DNA from: Blasia pusilla
Taxonomy: Eukaryota > Marchantiophyta > Marchantiopsida > Blasiales
Direction: 5' to 3'
NCBI GenBank assembly: GCA_050084515.1
Contig: CM114274.1
Location: 30,318,001 to 30,382,000 of the forward strand
DNA: 64,000 nucleotides
This document shows, one piece after another, positions 34,408 through 47,831 of the stretch. Both the position numbers and the translations under genes were made by a program. Numbering within the stretch: the first letter of the stretch is position 1; every line of letters begins with the position of its first letter. The notes under the pieces are model-generated. The model worked only from the letters and a program-made list of their open reading frames with translations, made no database searches and was not told the origin of the DNA.

Positions 34408-35180
34408 AGGGGGGCGATTGGAGATATTTTGGTACTTCTTGTCTGATTGTTTGGATGTCATGAGTTAACATGGGATCGTGTGTGTTTGTGTGTGTGTTTG
34501 GTGACAGCGATGTATGTTCTGTAGCGATGTGTATACGCACAATAACTGTCACGTCTCTTAGGATAGATCGGTGAGATCAAGTAGAACGCCTTCGTGAGTA
34601 ACGGAGGACAGGCTCAAGAGGTCAAGGATGACCTGCGGAGGCCCCTAGAAACTTGAGAGAGCAGGTTTTCCCTTCCTTTCGGCTCATTTGGAGGCATATT
34701 GAGGAACTTACTATTTTAGGTAAGTACCATTTTAAGTATGTGATCAGTTTTCTATTTTTGGTAAGTGATCCTTGACCTCCTACATCAGGTCAAGAGCAAA
34801 GGAGGTGACTTGGGAGCATAGGTTACCATGGAGAGAGCTTGGGAGAGGGGAGGGGTATACCTCAAGGAGAGAGAGAGCTTGAGAGCTCATTATTTCTTTG
34901 TTGAACCTTTTGGCATGAGGCGGCGGAGCAATGGTCCCTTGCCTTGTGAGTGTAACCCAAACCTCTCATTAGGAGAGTGGATTTGGTTTGACATGAGGGA
35001 GAGTGCATACCTTTGAGAGCTATGGTGTGAGATGGTGTAGAGAGAGAGATTGGATCTTACTTTATTTGGAGATATTTTGGTACTTCTTGTCTCGTTGTTT
35101 GGATGCCATGAGTTAGCATGGGATCATGCGTGTTAGGTAACAGCGATGTATATTGTGTAGCGATGTGTATGCGCACGATA
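34408..35180 (+). repeat. PPT and composite 3' LTR region, copy B
   Basis: AGGGGGGCGA (34408-34417) is followed by a block starting TTGGAGATATTTTGG (34418-34546), then the LTR-like block TGTCACG...TTTAT (34547-35065), then a second TTGGAGATATT block (35066-35180) ending GCACGATA. Copy C has the same three-part order. Thus a 115-130-bp block brackets the 520-bp block as a direct repeat. Confidence 0.7.
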
Positions 35181-38100
35181 GCCAATCTTTGGAATCTTGC
35201 TATTAATTCTATAAACTGCTTGTGGTTCTAGGAAATTAGATAGTAATTCTATCAAATCCTCTCACTCAATCATGCTCATTCCATTCCCAACTCTTCATTC
35301 ACAAATCTCTCACATGAACATACTCAAATTCAACAACATTCCACTTTACTAAAGTCAATTTTCTTCACAAAAAGTGCCCATGCAGGATCCTCTACATACA
35401 CACTTGCTAGACTGTCGGCCTAGTACCGGGACTATCTCCTATCATACTTTAGAGCACAATTGAGTAACAGCTTGTGGTCCTCCCTTCCTGCCCCTACCTC
35501 ATGAATTCAAAAAAAAAAACTCCTGCTCCCTTGCCTACAGCCCCTAAGAGGTGAGTCCCTACTACCTTAGGTAGTTGCCCTCATGGCCACTCCCCTCTAA
35601 TAGTTTCCCCCAAGGTCGACCTCTAACTGTTGAAGAAAAATTTTTGGAAACCGTTTCTCGGCGTGATCATAACTGTCGAACCGCTACTCAGCGATTAACC
35701 GCTATTCGTCGGTTATTCGGTTCTTCAACGACTAACCGCTAGTCACTGTACTCCGTAGGAAGTTTGCTTGTTTTGTCGCCTTCATCAGGTTTCATTCGGC
35801 TTCTCCTCTATATTTCCCAGTGCTCGTCCGTCAGCAAACATCATATCCTTCATACACAAAACCACTCCCATGCATTCCCCACATTGCTTCCACACAAGTT
35901 CCTTCCAAAGTCTCCACCATAACGGCCATCTGATAACAAAATTACCCAAAAAGGAGTACAAAAAGCCCCCCCTTGGCTTCCCCTGTTACGATATATATAT
36001 GAATGAACAAAATGCTGAGGTTTCCTGCTGTAACTCCCTAGCCTAGCTACCTACTACTACAGATCAGTTACTAACCCAAAACCTAACCCAACCGAGTCAC
36101 TGTATCCGCTAACTTTTCTCCTTTTCCATTTGTCTATCAACGGTTATCTCTTATATGCGACTACTTGAATAATTTACCGAATAATTTAAGCTACTCTTGT
36201 CACTCAACACCATGCTACGTCAAACTTCTAATTGGTTTCTTCTAAGGTTCTTGTATATCTCTATTCTATAGAGCATGGAGGTTTGATAAAGGAGTGTGCT
36301 AGCAATACCCAATAAGGTATTACCAAGACTTTGATGGCAAGTTTGTTGCATGCATGTCAAGTCATCCTCGAGAATCATACTTATCTTAGCATTATCTTTG
36401 GCATCAATCATTTTCATTTTTTGACTGTTCACCTCTTAGGTTACAAAATGGACAGTAGTGAGCTACCCACAAATCCTCTGCTCTCGTCTATGGTTGGCTA
36501 CTGTTGAGACTTGATAAGACATCATTTTTATATAGATGATAAGGGTTTATTAAACTTTATTTGAAGAGGAAAAGTGTGGGCCTTATGAAACAAGCCCGTT
36601 AGCAATAGAGTTTCAGATTGCTTTTGAGTTATGGAAAGCATTCTTCAAGGTGCATCCCCTAACTCAAACCCAAAACATAGCCAAACACGCATCACCAATA
36701 GTTTTTGGTTCAAGGACTTGAGCGAGTAGGGAGGAAGAGTGCCTTCCCCTAAAGGTACTTTTGAGGTTCTCCAAGGGAACGCCACCTTCCCCATTATCCC
36801 CCTCGAGCCCTTGATTTTGGCCCTTAATCCAAATGTGGTTTACGATTCATGGATCTGCATTTAACTTAGTCTAGCTATCCATCAAGAGACCTTTGTGAAG
36901 GCTCCCTATAGATTATGCAACTCTCAACTCCCCAAACGCACCTTAGGTCTTGGACCACTTATTTACTTGCCTTGACTTTGTCCTGATGAGTAGCTTTGCC
37001 CCATTCTCGCCTAAGGCTAGTCACAAGACACATGTGCGTCTTGCCTAATATTAGTCCCACAACCAGTCCCGCCACATTTTCTAGTCTCACCACCAGCTAG
37101 TCTAGGTTCTCACTTTGGTAGGTCACACCAAGGTCTTTCCTCCTTGGACCTACGATTATGACTTGCTCCCTAGGTCCTTGCTAGCATGGGCGCCTTAGTC
37201 TTGGCTATTCCTAATGATGGTAGAGAAATAGCCTCCAAAATAAGTGTTGTGGCGGATATTTGGTTGAAAGAATGGTGAATTATGGCTAAAAGGGTATTTT
37301 GTTATGTGTTTAGTGTCTATTTGTGCAAGAGCCCAACTCACTCTTAAGAAATATCCGATGCAATAGCTGCCACAATAGGTATTTTGTTGAAAGAATGGAG
37401 GCTACTTCACTAATGTGAAGAAAGTAGGATGAATAGACATATTCTCACAAGTCCTAAGCGATTAGTGTCACCAAAAAATTAACTTGCTTGAACTATGACT
37501 ATTCTGATATTTTGTCTTGTGTTGAGTGTCTTGGTTTACTAGCCAAGTTAACCCAATCTAGAGAAATATATGCCACAATGGATATTTGGTTCACAAAATG
37601 GAGGATACGGAAAATATGAAAAATTCCATCTTATTCTACCCTAGTAGACATATAACAATTATTGAGTTGTGTAGTCATACATGAAATCAAATAGTGTAAC
37701 TCATAGTCATATAATATGATATATCACATGAAATAATTACGAGGAAATTATCAAAGGTACAATATCCAACTCATCAATGATTTTATCTCTAAACTTCATC
37801 ATGAATGGATTAAAAGAACCAGAAAAATGACATAAGATTGATGACTTTTGCATTCATGAAATATATGATAGATGATGACATTATTACATATAAAAATATT
37901 CGTAATCAAGTTTTCATTGCATGCATTCTAAGATTATTGATTACTTTCAACTATGTTTTATCATTTGATCGTTGTAAATAATTTCTATTCCCGTCCATGT
38001 GATCCAACTTTACTTTGCTAGAACTATTCCCAAGGAAAATCTCTATAAAAGGTTGGTAATGTATGCTTACAAACATTTATGAGTAATTATATGTTTGTTG

Positions 38101-39548
38101 CTCTATCAAGAGTGAGGGTGAGAAGTTCAATTTTTCTCATGGTTGAAAGTGATAAACATAACAAAACATTATTTGCAAATTTTGAATTCATTTGTTAAAA
38201 AATCCTTTCAAAAATCAACGTAAACAAATCAAAGCCTAGTATTTGATATCATAATGATGATATGTTTTTGGTAAATACATCGGATGATAATTGAACTATG
38301 AAGATGTTAGAGAGAATCTAATTTCTATTATTCACAAAATTCTCTCCTTTTCTAAGCATAGCACAAGTGAGTCAAGGGAATTGTAATCCAAATACTTAGA
38401 TATACGTCCTTTTCGATCTATTAGATGGCCATTTCTCCATAGTGGCTCTCTAAGATTCAAACATTAGGGATTTAAATATGTGAAACACTCTCTCTTGTAA
38501 GTAAGGGAATCACAAAGCCGTATACTCATGAATTTTATGACACGACTTGCCGTGCGAGTATTTCAAGCTTGAGGCTAGGATATGGTTGTGTGAGGCACAA
38601 ATGGAAAAACCTTCTCATCCCCATTTTGAGAAAATCTCGATATGCTTCAATCCTTGTCCTTTGTATAATTGCTACTCATTTAAAAGTCTCACCCGGGCCC
38701 ATGATCCCCTCCTTCGTTTGGGAAACCATCGATGCCATCTACTTATTCAGCAAATAAAACTTCCTAGCTCCTCCCTTTTCTTTTGATAAACAATACCCCC
38801 TTCATTCATTTCTTATTTGGGGAAGAACCTAGTGTTGATTTGGAAAGTGAAACCTCTACCTCCGTCCTTTCCTACCGTAGTAATTCGTCTCCCCCCCTTC
38901 CCTACAAATCCTTTTCCTAAGCTACATTTCATGGGATGGCCATTTTGTCTTGTAATAGCTTGTATATCTTTAAGTAATAATGGCTAGTAACGCTAGTTGG
39001 CATGCCCGTAAGAAGGGGAAAAATCCTCTAATTTTGTAATGTTTTTTCTTGCTCTATTTCTAAACTTGCTCATCATTTTAAAATATCAACCCATTTCATC
39101 CCCTTTCATTTAAAAAGCTATCCATCCCACCTCCTAATAAAAATAATGCAACCGGTAACTCAAATTTTGAAAACGAGAAAGTTCACCTTCTAGTTTGGAA
39201 AAACGGAAGTCGTGTAACCCTCTTTCTTGCCCTTATCTCTCTCTCTCCTTTCAAATTCAGGTTGTTCTCCATGTCCAATTCGCTCGTGTCACTATTTCTT
39301 CTTGTAATTTCCACTCCCTTACTGAAAGTCCCAAATGGATGACGTTGCCACCTAAAATCCTCATGCGACCTCCATTCCTTGTTTACCCCTCTCCAATATC
39401 GCCTCCACTCATCATGAAATGAAATTACCGAAGGGCTAAAAAAACAGGTGATAGAGAACACGAAGGCGATGGCATTGAACACACGACGTGAAGCTGGGAG
39501 GGTGTTTGTTGTTTACGGTGTTGAGCATACGCTTTGTAAAGCCTCGGC
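35181..39548. other. Long region without a recognised gene
   Basis: 4.4 kb with only short frames lacking domains. Near 35220 is CTGCTTGTGGTTCTAGG, also found left of copy B. Around 35650-35730 there are CGATTAACCGCTATTCG-type repeats bounded by TTGAAGAA and TTCTTCAAC. Three diverged repeats of GGATATTTGGTTGAAAGAATGG type occur near 37255, 37380 and 37580. Confidence 0.45.
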
Positions 39549-42500
39549 CTACCTAGGCAAGGGGGTGCTCCATGTCGACGCCTCGTTCGAAGGACGTCGC
39601 ACGAACCCGCCGCCGGAGGTGTAGAGTTGGGTTGCGGATGACTGTAGACCGTAGGAGGGAACAGGGGGATCGGATGAGACGGAGGTTTGAGTAGGGAAGG
39701 ACGTCTCTGAAAACTTGTCGGGGGTGTGGACGGAGCTGGTATTCTCATGGGAGCTCGGTCCATTCGAAGGCAGCATGTTTTCGAGCTGTAAAGCGTCCGT
39801 CAATTCTCGGACTACTTGCCTTATGTCCGGCCTGTTCCCTCCGTGGGGCTCGACGCTGGACATCGCCAAGTCTGCGATCTTCCACAAGGCGTCGTCGTTG
39901 TAACCTCCTTGTGATTTGAGCCACGGGTCCAAGATCGAAAGGATGTCGGTCCTTACCAATGCATTGCGTGCCTGTGCAATCCAGATAGAATTCATTTCAA
40001 ACAGGCGTTAGATTCGACTTTCGCCCTCGGCGCAATGGATGGACAGTGTTCTGATTTTCTACCTTCATTACGGTAGCCGAGGATTCCTGGTGGAAGGTCT
40101 ACCGATTGCAACTTCCGCCCGGACGGGATCGAGTTCTAACAATGTCGACTCGAGCCATTCGAGCAGGCTTCGGAGTCTTTGACAACATTTCGTATACTCG
40201 TTCTAAGACTTGCACTTGATCGAGAGACTCACCCAGTCAACCAGATTCCATTCCTCGACTTTGGTAGGTTCACCGAGCAAGGGAGCGCGTCCACACAAGA
40301 TCTCCAGGAGCACGACTCCGAAGCTATACACGTCGCTCTTCTGCGTCAGTTTCTGGGTCAACCAGTATCTGTTTCACAAGAAGATCGTCAAGATCAGTCA
40401 TACTTCAATTGCGAAATGCACGCTTGGTGTCATAATTGTAAATACATCGGCAACGATTGGTCACGACTCCAGATATTAAAATCCGGTCCAGGACTGTAGA
40501 CAGGGTAGAATCGTACTCAGGATCGAGGTAGCCAGTGGTTCCCCGGACCATGGTAGAGACACCTTGTGTCGTGTCTTCGTCCAGCGCCAACTTCGATATG
40601 CCGAAGTCAGCAACTTTCGCTTCCAATTTCTCCGTCAAGAGAATATTGTTGCTCTTCACATCTCGGTGAATGATCTTGGGAGTGCAGTCGTTGTGCAGAT
40701 ATTCAAGCCCTGGAGCACATGGGTCACGAACCGAACGATCAATCTAAGGAGGCTTCACCGCCGATTTCTACAGTTTAGGATGATAAACTTGAGAGTTACT
40801 GTGCAGAAGATACTACGCTTAAGGACTGCCCAAGCCCAAGGATAGAAGATTATTGGATTTTTCCGAAATGAGTCATGGTGGACGTTACACATTAAAGATA
40901 TATATATATATAAAAAAAGCATGTTACCTTTCGCAGCGGTGAACGCGATCTCCAGTCTTTCTTTCCAGCTCAGTCGACCCCTAAGATCTGCATAATGGAA
41001 CCAACCAGATCATATCGGGCTCCATCGTGAAAGAGATGCATTTTAAGGCAGCGTCTGCCTATCTTGTCAAGAGCTTTTTCCTTGATGATGTCAGAGATTT
41101 TCAATCGCGGGAATCTCCCCTATATTGGCATAGGAGCTGACAGATATTGATCCATCTCGGAAAACTTTGTCATACCTTTGCCATATAAATGCTGTCGCAA
41201 CGTTCCCATTGCCATGAATTCGTATATCAGTATCTGCTGGCCCTTTTCCTCACAGTAACCGACGAGAGCGACGAGGTTTCTGTGGTGTACTCTCGATAGG
41301 ACGGTCACCTGAAGAGACCAGAAAACCAGAGTGATCAATCAATACAATTTGGAGTCATTAAGAAAATCTGGCCGCTGGAGGATTCCATTTTGGACTTTTT
41401 ATGGGGGGAAGCTAAATCATCGTTCTGGGATAACTACGAGTAAGTCTTGGTATTGAGCATAGCCAAGGAGACTTTTCAACACAAATCACATCCCAAGGTT
41501 TGACAGCACGGACTTGTGTACCTCGTTCAGGAACTCTGCTGTGCCCTGACCAGAAGTTTGGGAGTTAACTTTTACGGCTACTTTATTTCCATCGCGAAGT
41601 CTTCCGTAAAAGACCGGCCCGAATCCGCCCTCACCGATCTTCGTTTTGAAGTTTTCTGTGGCCGCATTCACTTCTGCCAGGGAGAAAGATCTAGCCTGCT
41701 GAGCGTTCTGAGCGCCAGCCGCCACTGCGATAGATTTTCCTGAATTTCCTACTTCTCGAAGTTGAACTTTGGCGCCACCTAATTGTCCTACCGACACAAC
41801 AGCAAGCAACCAATTCTCTGTCAGTGAAGCAGAGAAACTACCCCAACCATCGGTAGAAAACCAAAACGGTATCCATCATGGTGCCGACCACATCTAGTCC
41901 CACTGTTTCGAGACACGCTCATCATTAAACCTCTTCGCAATCAGTGTTTACCATAAGGTTAGTGGTGGCACAGAAAAATCACACCATCGTTGATGCAGGG
42001 TAACAGAGCAGCGTTGTAGACGAGAGCTGTCAGTTCCTCGTAATCGACCTCCACCATCAAATTCAAAGATACCCGGATAGGAAGATTTCTGACAAACTAC
42101 GAACTCTACAGCATATACGACGGCATGCTTAGTTTCGTGATGGCTGCAAAATATTGTAGTCTGTGTATGTGTAGTAGACAGCTAGCTGGTCACATCCCTC
42201 AGATTCGGGGCGAAAACTTACCCTCGACCGCGGGGGCACCGGCCTCTCCGTTGTTATGGCGCTGCTTACGTTTGTACCAACAGAAGTACAATATCAAAAG
42301 TACGACGATGATCAAAACCACAACTCCTCCGATCGCACCGCCGATGGCCGCCCCACTTACCCCACCGCCTTTACTTTTAGAACCTGAAGGTCCTATAACA
42401 CTGCATTTCACGTCCGCATCGCAAAGACCGGCATTACCAAATGTCCTGCGCTCAAGACAGTTCGAGAAACTAGTTGGATAACCGCAGTGATAAACCCTAT

Positions 42501-45500
42501 TATGTCAGCGTTCTCTTTAATTGAAGGTCACCCATGCTCTGGAGAGGGCGTCACTGTTTTGTAAACGACAAATTCAGGAAGATGTGCAATGGAGTGATTA
42601 CGGTCAGGAAAGAACTTACACGAGTTTCAGTTTTTTCATGTTCGCGAGATCTGCTGGGATTGGACCAGACAGTAAGTTGTTTTGCAAGAACCTACATCCG
42701 ACATGAACGAAACCGCCGCATGAAGTATATTAGTGCGCCATAGTGAGTTTGAACGTTTCAAAGCATAGACAGTTTCAAAGTCTAAGGAGCTCACCAGGAT
42801 CAGCTTTACATGTAGTCTTCCGATCCACTCAAACTCAGAAGATTCATAGAATGAACTACCAAGGACCGATCAACTTTCCGAAACACGTAAAAAGAACAAA
42901 TGTGCTAGTTTCTTTTACTCACAGTTCAGTTAGAGCGGAAAGTTTGGCCAGGGTCTGTGGAATCCCGCCACTCAAGGCGTTGTTCTGCAAATGCCTGCCA
43001 GGAAAAGTGTCAGTGAAATCTTCTTCAGACTTGTTGAAGACGTTAAAGCTAGCCTATCCACTCCAGATTTTACGACAGATCTAGTGCTGCCCGGCAATCC
43101 ATCAGCAAAATGTCACTAGAGTCGGGAAAATGGCCTCCTACAAAGTTTGGAGGCTCTGCAGGGCGCTCAAATCAGGAATCGGCCCCGTCAGGTTGTTGTC
43201 GTCAAGCCATCTGAACATCACCACAGGCGAAGGGTGTCAAACAAACTCGAGATCGGAACCGGAATGCCTGAAAACAACCACTGCCTCACAAGGATCGGAA
43301 CATCCATGGACAAGAATCGAATACATCCGGCGTTCTCTTTGACGGGAAAGATGGCTTACAGGTCCGTCAACTTTGTCAAGTCCGCAATCTCTGGTGGTAT
43401 TGTTCCCGCGAGGTGCATGGTCGACAAATTTCTGAAGAATCAACTTTGAAGGTTTCTTTAGTAAGGAAAAACTGCAACACTCAACGCTTCAAGCCCGATG
43501 TGGGCAATGCTTGGGTAATGCTAATAACAATTGACAGAAGTGTCGTGTAGTGAGCATGTAGCTAGCTAGCTAGCCCTAAAACTTAGATACTTGCGAGGTC
43601 CATCTTCAAGTAACTGAAAACGTCTCGACGTAGCAGTCTAAAGCATTCAGAGATCTGACCCACAATTTAATAACTCTTGGATTAAATTCCGATCCGTCGC
43701 AAGTCAGCCAGTTCCAGGCGACAGGCAGGCAAGGATCACCACTCCAGTCACTCAATCCCATACTTGCCCTCACGGCGTTGAGCGCAGCGACTGCACGCAT
43801 TCACCAAACGCAAACATTGGCAGTTATCAAGTCGTCATATATAAGATTTCCTCGAGCATGAACTCTTCAAGGAAGGAATGGATCGAATGACGAGAACTAA
43901 TTTCCAGTATTGCGGGTGGGCTAAATGTTGCGAGGGCATACCGTCTTCCTCTGACGTCCTGGTAGTCGTCGCCAATCTGACCGCATACAGCTCGTGCGCA
44001 TTGAGGATGGGGGGAAGAGTTGCAACGGCACTTTGTGTCAAGGTGAAATTGGCCAAGAGTCCCGGTAGAACTTGCTGGTAATTCCACACTTCGCTTGCGT
44101 ATGTGGTGACGTTAAGGTTAAACCAAAATAAACCATTAAGAGTAATGTCAATTCCCCGAACATCTGTTGTTAGCAGGTCACTACCGATCTCTGCGAAGTG
44201 GAGCACGACGAAAAATGAGGTGGTTTGTGTCTCGGCGCTCAAATCTTGGCTGAACCAGAATAGCTTCGTGGAAGTTGTCCATGCTGTTTGCAGGACAGGT
44301 TCTGGTGGATAGCGAACGGAGTTATCTGGTATTGGGACGAGAGAACTGGTGGCGATTCCAGGAAGAGCATCAAACCCTCGACTTGGGGATGTCCATATAC
44401 GATCATACTTATCGTCTGGGTACCTGCAACAATTGAAATCGATGAGGATGCCAAAACTCTAAAACCCATATCAACAGCATACGCTTATCGTCGTCGTTCA
44501 ACTCGGGTCATCGACGAATTCTCTCAAACTTCAGTGGAAGAATTGTCAGGAGATATTTAAGTGGATCTCAATTACTGAACTCTTGGTCATAGATCACGAT
44601 AAGTTTTGAAGCTAGGGCTTTTAGCAGATGTCGTGAACAGGGAACGGATCTCGAATCGTAAATACCTGACTGACGGACCTGAAGTACTAGAGTAGGCGCC
44701 GCAGTTCAATGTCTTGAACGTCTTCAGATACTTTCCTCCATATACCGCAGGGTACATGGTGGACTTCATAGGCCGCAACTCAAGTGAGGAGATGAATGGT
44801 GGGTCACTGCCGGTAGGCAAGAGGCAGAAGTTGATTTCCGAGCCTGTCGCAACTAAAACGTATTGGTTGGTGAAGACGACGTCGGATTGTTGTGAACCTA
44901 TTGTAATGTTGTCGGATATCGCAGAATCTATACTGATTGCAAAACTGTACAGGTTTGTGAGAAGATCTAGGTTTCCGTACAGAAACATGGCTCGGAGGAG
45001 GTAAGTGGCGTTGTTTTTCACTGGCAGCACATAGCAGTGCTTGCTCCTTGCAGTCGAGAACAACCTAGCATTACCAAGTTGCATTTTATTGTCTGTTGGA
45101 ATCGTGTTAAATGACACATCTTTGTTGGTGCCTGATTGAATATAGCCCGCATCCGTCGTCCATTGAATCGTTGTCGTTGTGTCCGTATAATTGCTCTTGC
45201 CTCCACAGTCGATGCTGATGAATCCTGCGATTCAATTATCAATTAATCAGAGAAGCTGGGCAAGATGAGCATTGCAGATCTGGAACCTTAATTTGACGCC
45301 AGATGGTGAACGTAGCCTCGACTGTACCAAGTCTTCCTGAGGGCTAACATTTTAATGAAAAATCTCTAGTTCGTTCTCGCCCCCCACACGCTAATCGAGA
45401 GTATGGTATTCAATATTGAATTCCAAACCAGCTGTGTTTTTGGAAAGTTTTCTTTGCCCAGTTAATCAAATGCAAGACCTGCAGCTAAAGTATCTGCACG

Positions 45501-46024
45501 TGGTGCTCCTTGAGAGCTAAGACGAACTGATGGGGAAATCATGGGGAAATCATCGATCGTAGGTGCTATTACTCTAGAATGAATACTATATTGACTTGAG
45601 ATTGCTATAAAATGCAGAATCGTTTCAACGTCCGTGCCTTCGTAAAGATTTTCGCCCAACCTATCTTAGACTAGATCTCGTGAGTTGAAGATCCGTTCGA
45701 GGCTCAAAACAGCTTTCGAAACCTGACGTCTCCACGAGAAAATGCCACACATGTTCCCTGTGAGATGCCTCTAAATTTCTACATTTATACGTCCTTGATG
45801 TTCTCGACTGCTTCAGACAAGAGTACTACATAGTACATCGAGAAACGCGAAGATCTGGGAGCAAGATTATGTAAACATACGTAATACGGTAGAAAGTTGC
45901 CCATTAACAACATACCTGGTTGAGCTACGATGGGCAGAAGCAATGAAGTCAACGTCAGAAGGGTTAGTGAAATCCGTCTGCATACAGCGTTGCCAGTGAG
46001 CCATTCCAATTCAATTCTCTTCAT
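39549..46024 (-). CDS. Malectin-like/LRR receptor-like kinase (15 exons)
   Basis: Plasma-membrane receptor kinase of the malectin-like LRR-I type. Exons (minus): 46024-45916, 45224-44666, 44423-43942, 43790-43664, 43431-43360, 43210-43142, 42994-42923, 42691-42620, 42496-42222, 41787-41522, 41308-41176, 40987-40928, 40709-40517, 40368-40233, 39971-39549. They join to 1016 codons ending TAG, all GT-AG. Domains: signal peptide (residues about 1-35), malectin-like ectodomain beginning GFISIDCGG (about 36-383), WSGDPC motif and LRRs in 69-72 bp exons (about 384-520), transmembrane segment (about 568-593), kinase with [24 protein letters not shown] and a [10 protein letters not shown] activation segment, Ser/Pro-rich tail. 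All catalytic residues are present, so it should be active. The ligand is unknown. Confidence 0.93.
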
Positions 46025-46643
46025 GTTGCCTCCTAGCTAATTGCAGTTGTAATTAATTCTTGCGGAGTTCGATCTGTAGGGGTCACAATCGCAAAGAGCT
46101 CTGTTACTCGTCAGGCTGCCGAGGCCTGTTCGAGATTAGGCACCGCAGTGTGCAGGCGGTGCCTTTCATATCAAGATGTCTAACGCGTTCTTTTCTCAAT
46201 GCAGAGAAAGCGGGAAGCTGTTTTCCTATTCTGCTAGTGGGCTAGTGGATCCAAATACCTATATCCGTGCCGCAAATGGGATGAACATTGCTACAGGTTC
46301 ATCTCGTGGACATGATCATTTAGGACAGTTCCACATCCAAAAATAGATATCCAAAAATTGCGCAAAGTTTCATCCTCTCGCTATCTTATTTCCCTCACCT
46401 TCTGTACTTGGGAGATGGGAAGTGATCAGTTCCTACCCCGTAACAGTTCCTGAGGTCTGCGAGTATCTATGGCCTGCGGTTCTTATATATCGTACAACAA
46501 ACGATGATACCCACGGACAAAACGAACCCACACGCAAAGCCATACTAGTAGCCCAGGGGCAAGCTCATAGCCTCGTTTGTCGCCGTCACGAAGTACTTAA
46601 CGAGGACGAATTGACGTCGCTCAAGCTGATTGTAATCCCATCT
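46025..46643. promoter_or_regulatory. Upstream region of the receptor kinase gene
   Basis: Short non-coding stretch between the kinase start and the copia LTR; probably promoter and 5' UTR. TTCTTATATATCG lies near 46480, too far upstream to call a TATA box with confidence. Confidence 0.35.
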
Positions 46644-46896
46644 TGAAGTTTATTTCAGCAATTCTGTTGAGCGGAAATTGATTATGATTATGTGAAGTGT
46701 TTTATACATGAGTAAGTGCTGTTTTATACATGAGTAAGTGCTCGACTGCCATTGATTATGTGAAGAGTTTTATACATGAGTTAAGTGCTCGTTGCATGCT
46801 GTTTACGTTGCAGCCTAACTAGCCACTGCAACATTTGTGTTGAAGCCTCCTTGTTTACGGTGCAGCGCGGCTTGTTGCCATTTACACATTCCAACA
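46644..46896 (-). repeat. 3' LTR of the copia element
   Basis: It matches 56534-56728 end to end (TGTTGGAATGTG ... AACTTCA). It is 253 bp against 195 bp because TTTTATACATGAG-containing units are repeated three times here. Confidence 0.85.
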
Positions 46897-46904
46897 TCCT
46901 CCCT
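46897..46904 (-). other. Copia polypurine tract
   Basis: Minus strand AGGGAGGA immediately precedes the 3' LTR start TGTTGGAATG. Confidence 0.7.
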
Positions 46905-46984
46905 AAACGGAACATCCTCTTTGAAAACAGATGTTTTTATACAAAATCTAAAACTGATCGGAGTTCCTGGAGAGTTGGTGATGT

Positions 46985-47831
46985 TGTTGGTGTGGAGGCA
47001 CGGAGGGCGATGGGAGAAGCGAGTGCGACGACTCCTATTGTTGATGCTTTGGAGGGGCATGTGTCGAGCACGTTGTTGGGGGCAGCCACCATTATGTACC
47101 GCGCTCCTTTATTTTCTGCTTTCGATGTTATGACGTTGGGGGGTACGCCCGCTGAGGCTTTTCGCCACGCCGCTACGCTATGTGAGCGTGGAGTTGGAGT
47201 TACTGCATCACGTTCAGAGGTGATTGCAGAGGAGGTGATGGACTTGCCCTTGGAGCGGATGCTCAGGCCGTCCACGTCAGATTCATGGCAGGATGCGGTT
47301 GCTAGGATGGCCGAGATGCCCGCTAGACCCGCGATAGAGCGTGCCATGGCTTCTCCTGGTGTTGTGTTGCAGGATAACCAAGGAGAGGTCTTCTAGTTGG
47401 TGAGTCCCGGAGGTAGAGCTTTAAGTCCGCAGCACGTCTTGTTGGATTCAGGAGCGCAACCCCTGATGTTGGGGAAAGCGTCATTAAGAGGATTGGGCTT
47501 GACGAGAGCCGATGTGGAGCGTTGTCCATTCCGGATACATTCATCCTTGGGTGGAGCGAGTACCACACAGTATATCACCTAACAGGAGGTCATGGTGAGG
47601 ATTTGCCTAAGACATCCTATAGATGAGTCCGTGGTGCGAGCCAAGGCGATAGTGATTGATGTAGAGTCCTACGACGTCTTGGTTGGTGGAGGAGTGTTAT
47701 ACCCGATGGGGTTTTCCTTGGGTTATTGGGAAGAGTCAACGTCCTACACACCAGGATGGCAGTCAGGTGATGGGCGCCTTAGCTCATTACCTGTTCGATT
47801 CATATGTGTAGTGATCGAGCAACGGCCATGA
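46985..47831 (+). pseudogene. Linker and aspartic protease, copy C
   Basis: The linker frame (to 47396) has DVMTLGGTPAEAF and EVMDLPLERML, as in copy B. The protease frame 47397-47582 has VLLDSGAQPLMLGKASLRGLGL, the DSGA catalytic site, then after a TAA at 47580 continues in the same frame with MVRICLRHP, KAIVIDVESYDVLVGG and YPMGFSLGY. Better preserved than copy B. Confidence 0.8.

Larger units (their letters stand above)
25306..35180 (+). mobile_element. Copy B: full-length methyltransferase/PHD retroelement
   Basis: This is the most complete copy. Segments in order are a 5' LTR-like block (25306-25823), leader, gag with zinc knuckles, aspartic protease, C5 DNA methyltransferase, RT (YIDD present), RNase H, integrase, PHD finger, PPT, and a 3' region repeating the 5' block at 34547-35065. 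RT and integrase are of Ty3/gypsy type, with integrase after RNase H. The polyprotein is broken by many nonsense codons and a few frameshifts. A methyltransferase between protease and RT is not part of ordinary gypsy elements. Confidence 0.88.

Noticed and set aside
25306-35180. An endogenous pararetrovirus
   Set aside because: LTR-like repeats, PPT and a DDE integrase are present, and no movement protein or viral coat pattern is seen, so it is a retrotransposon.
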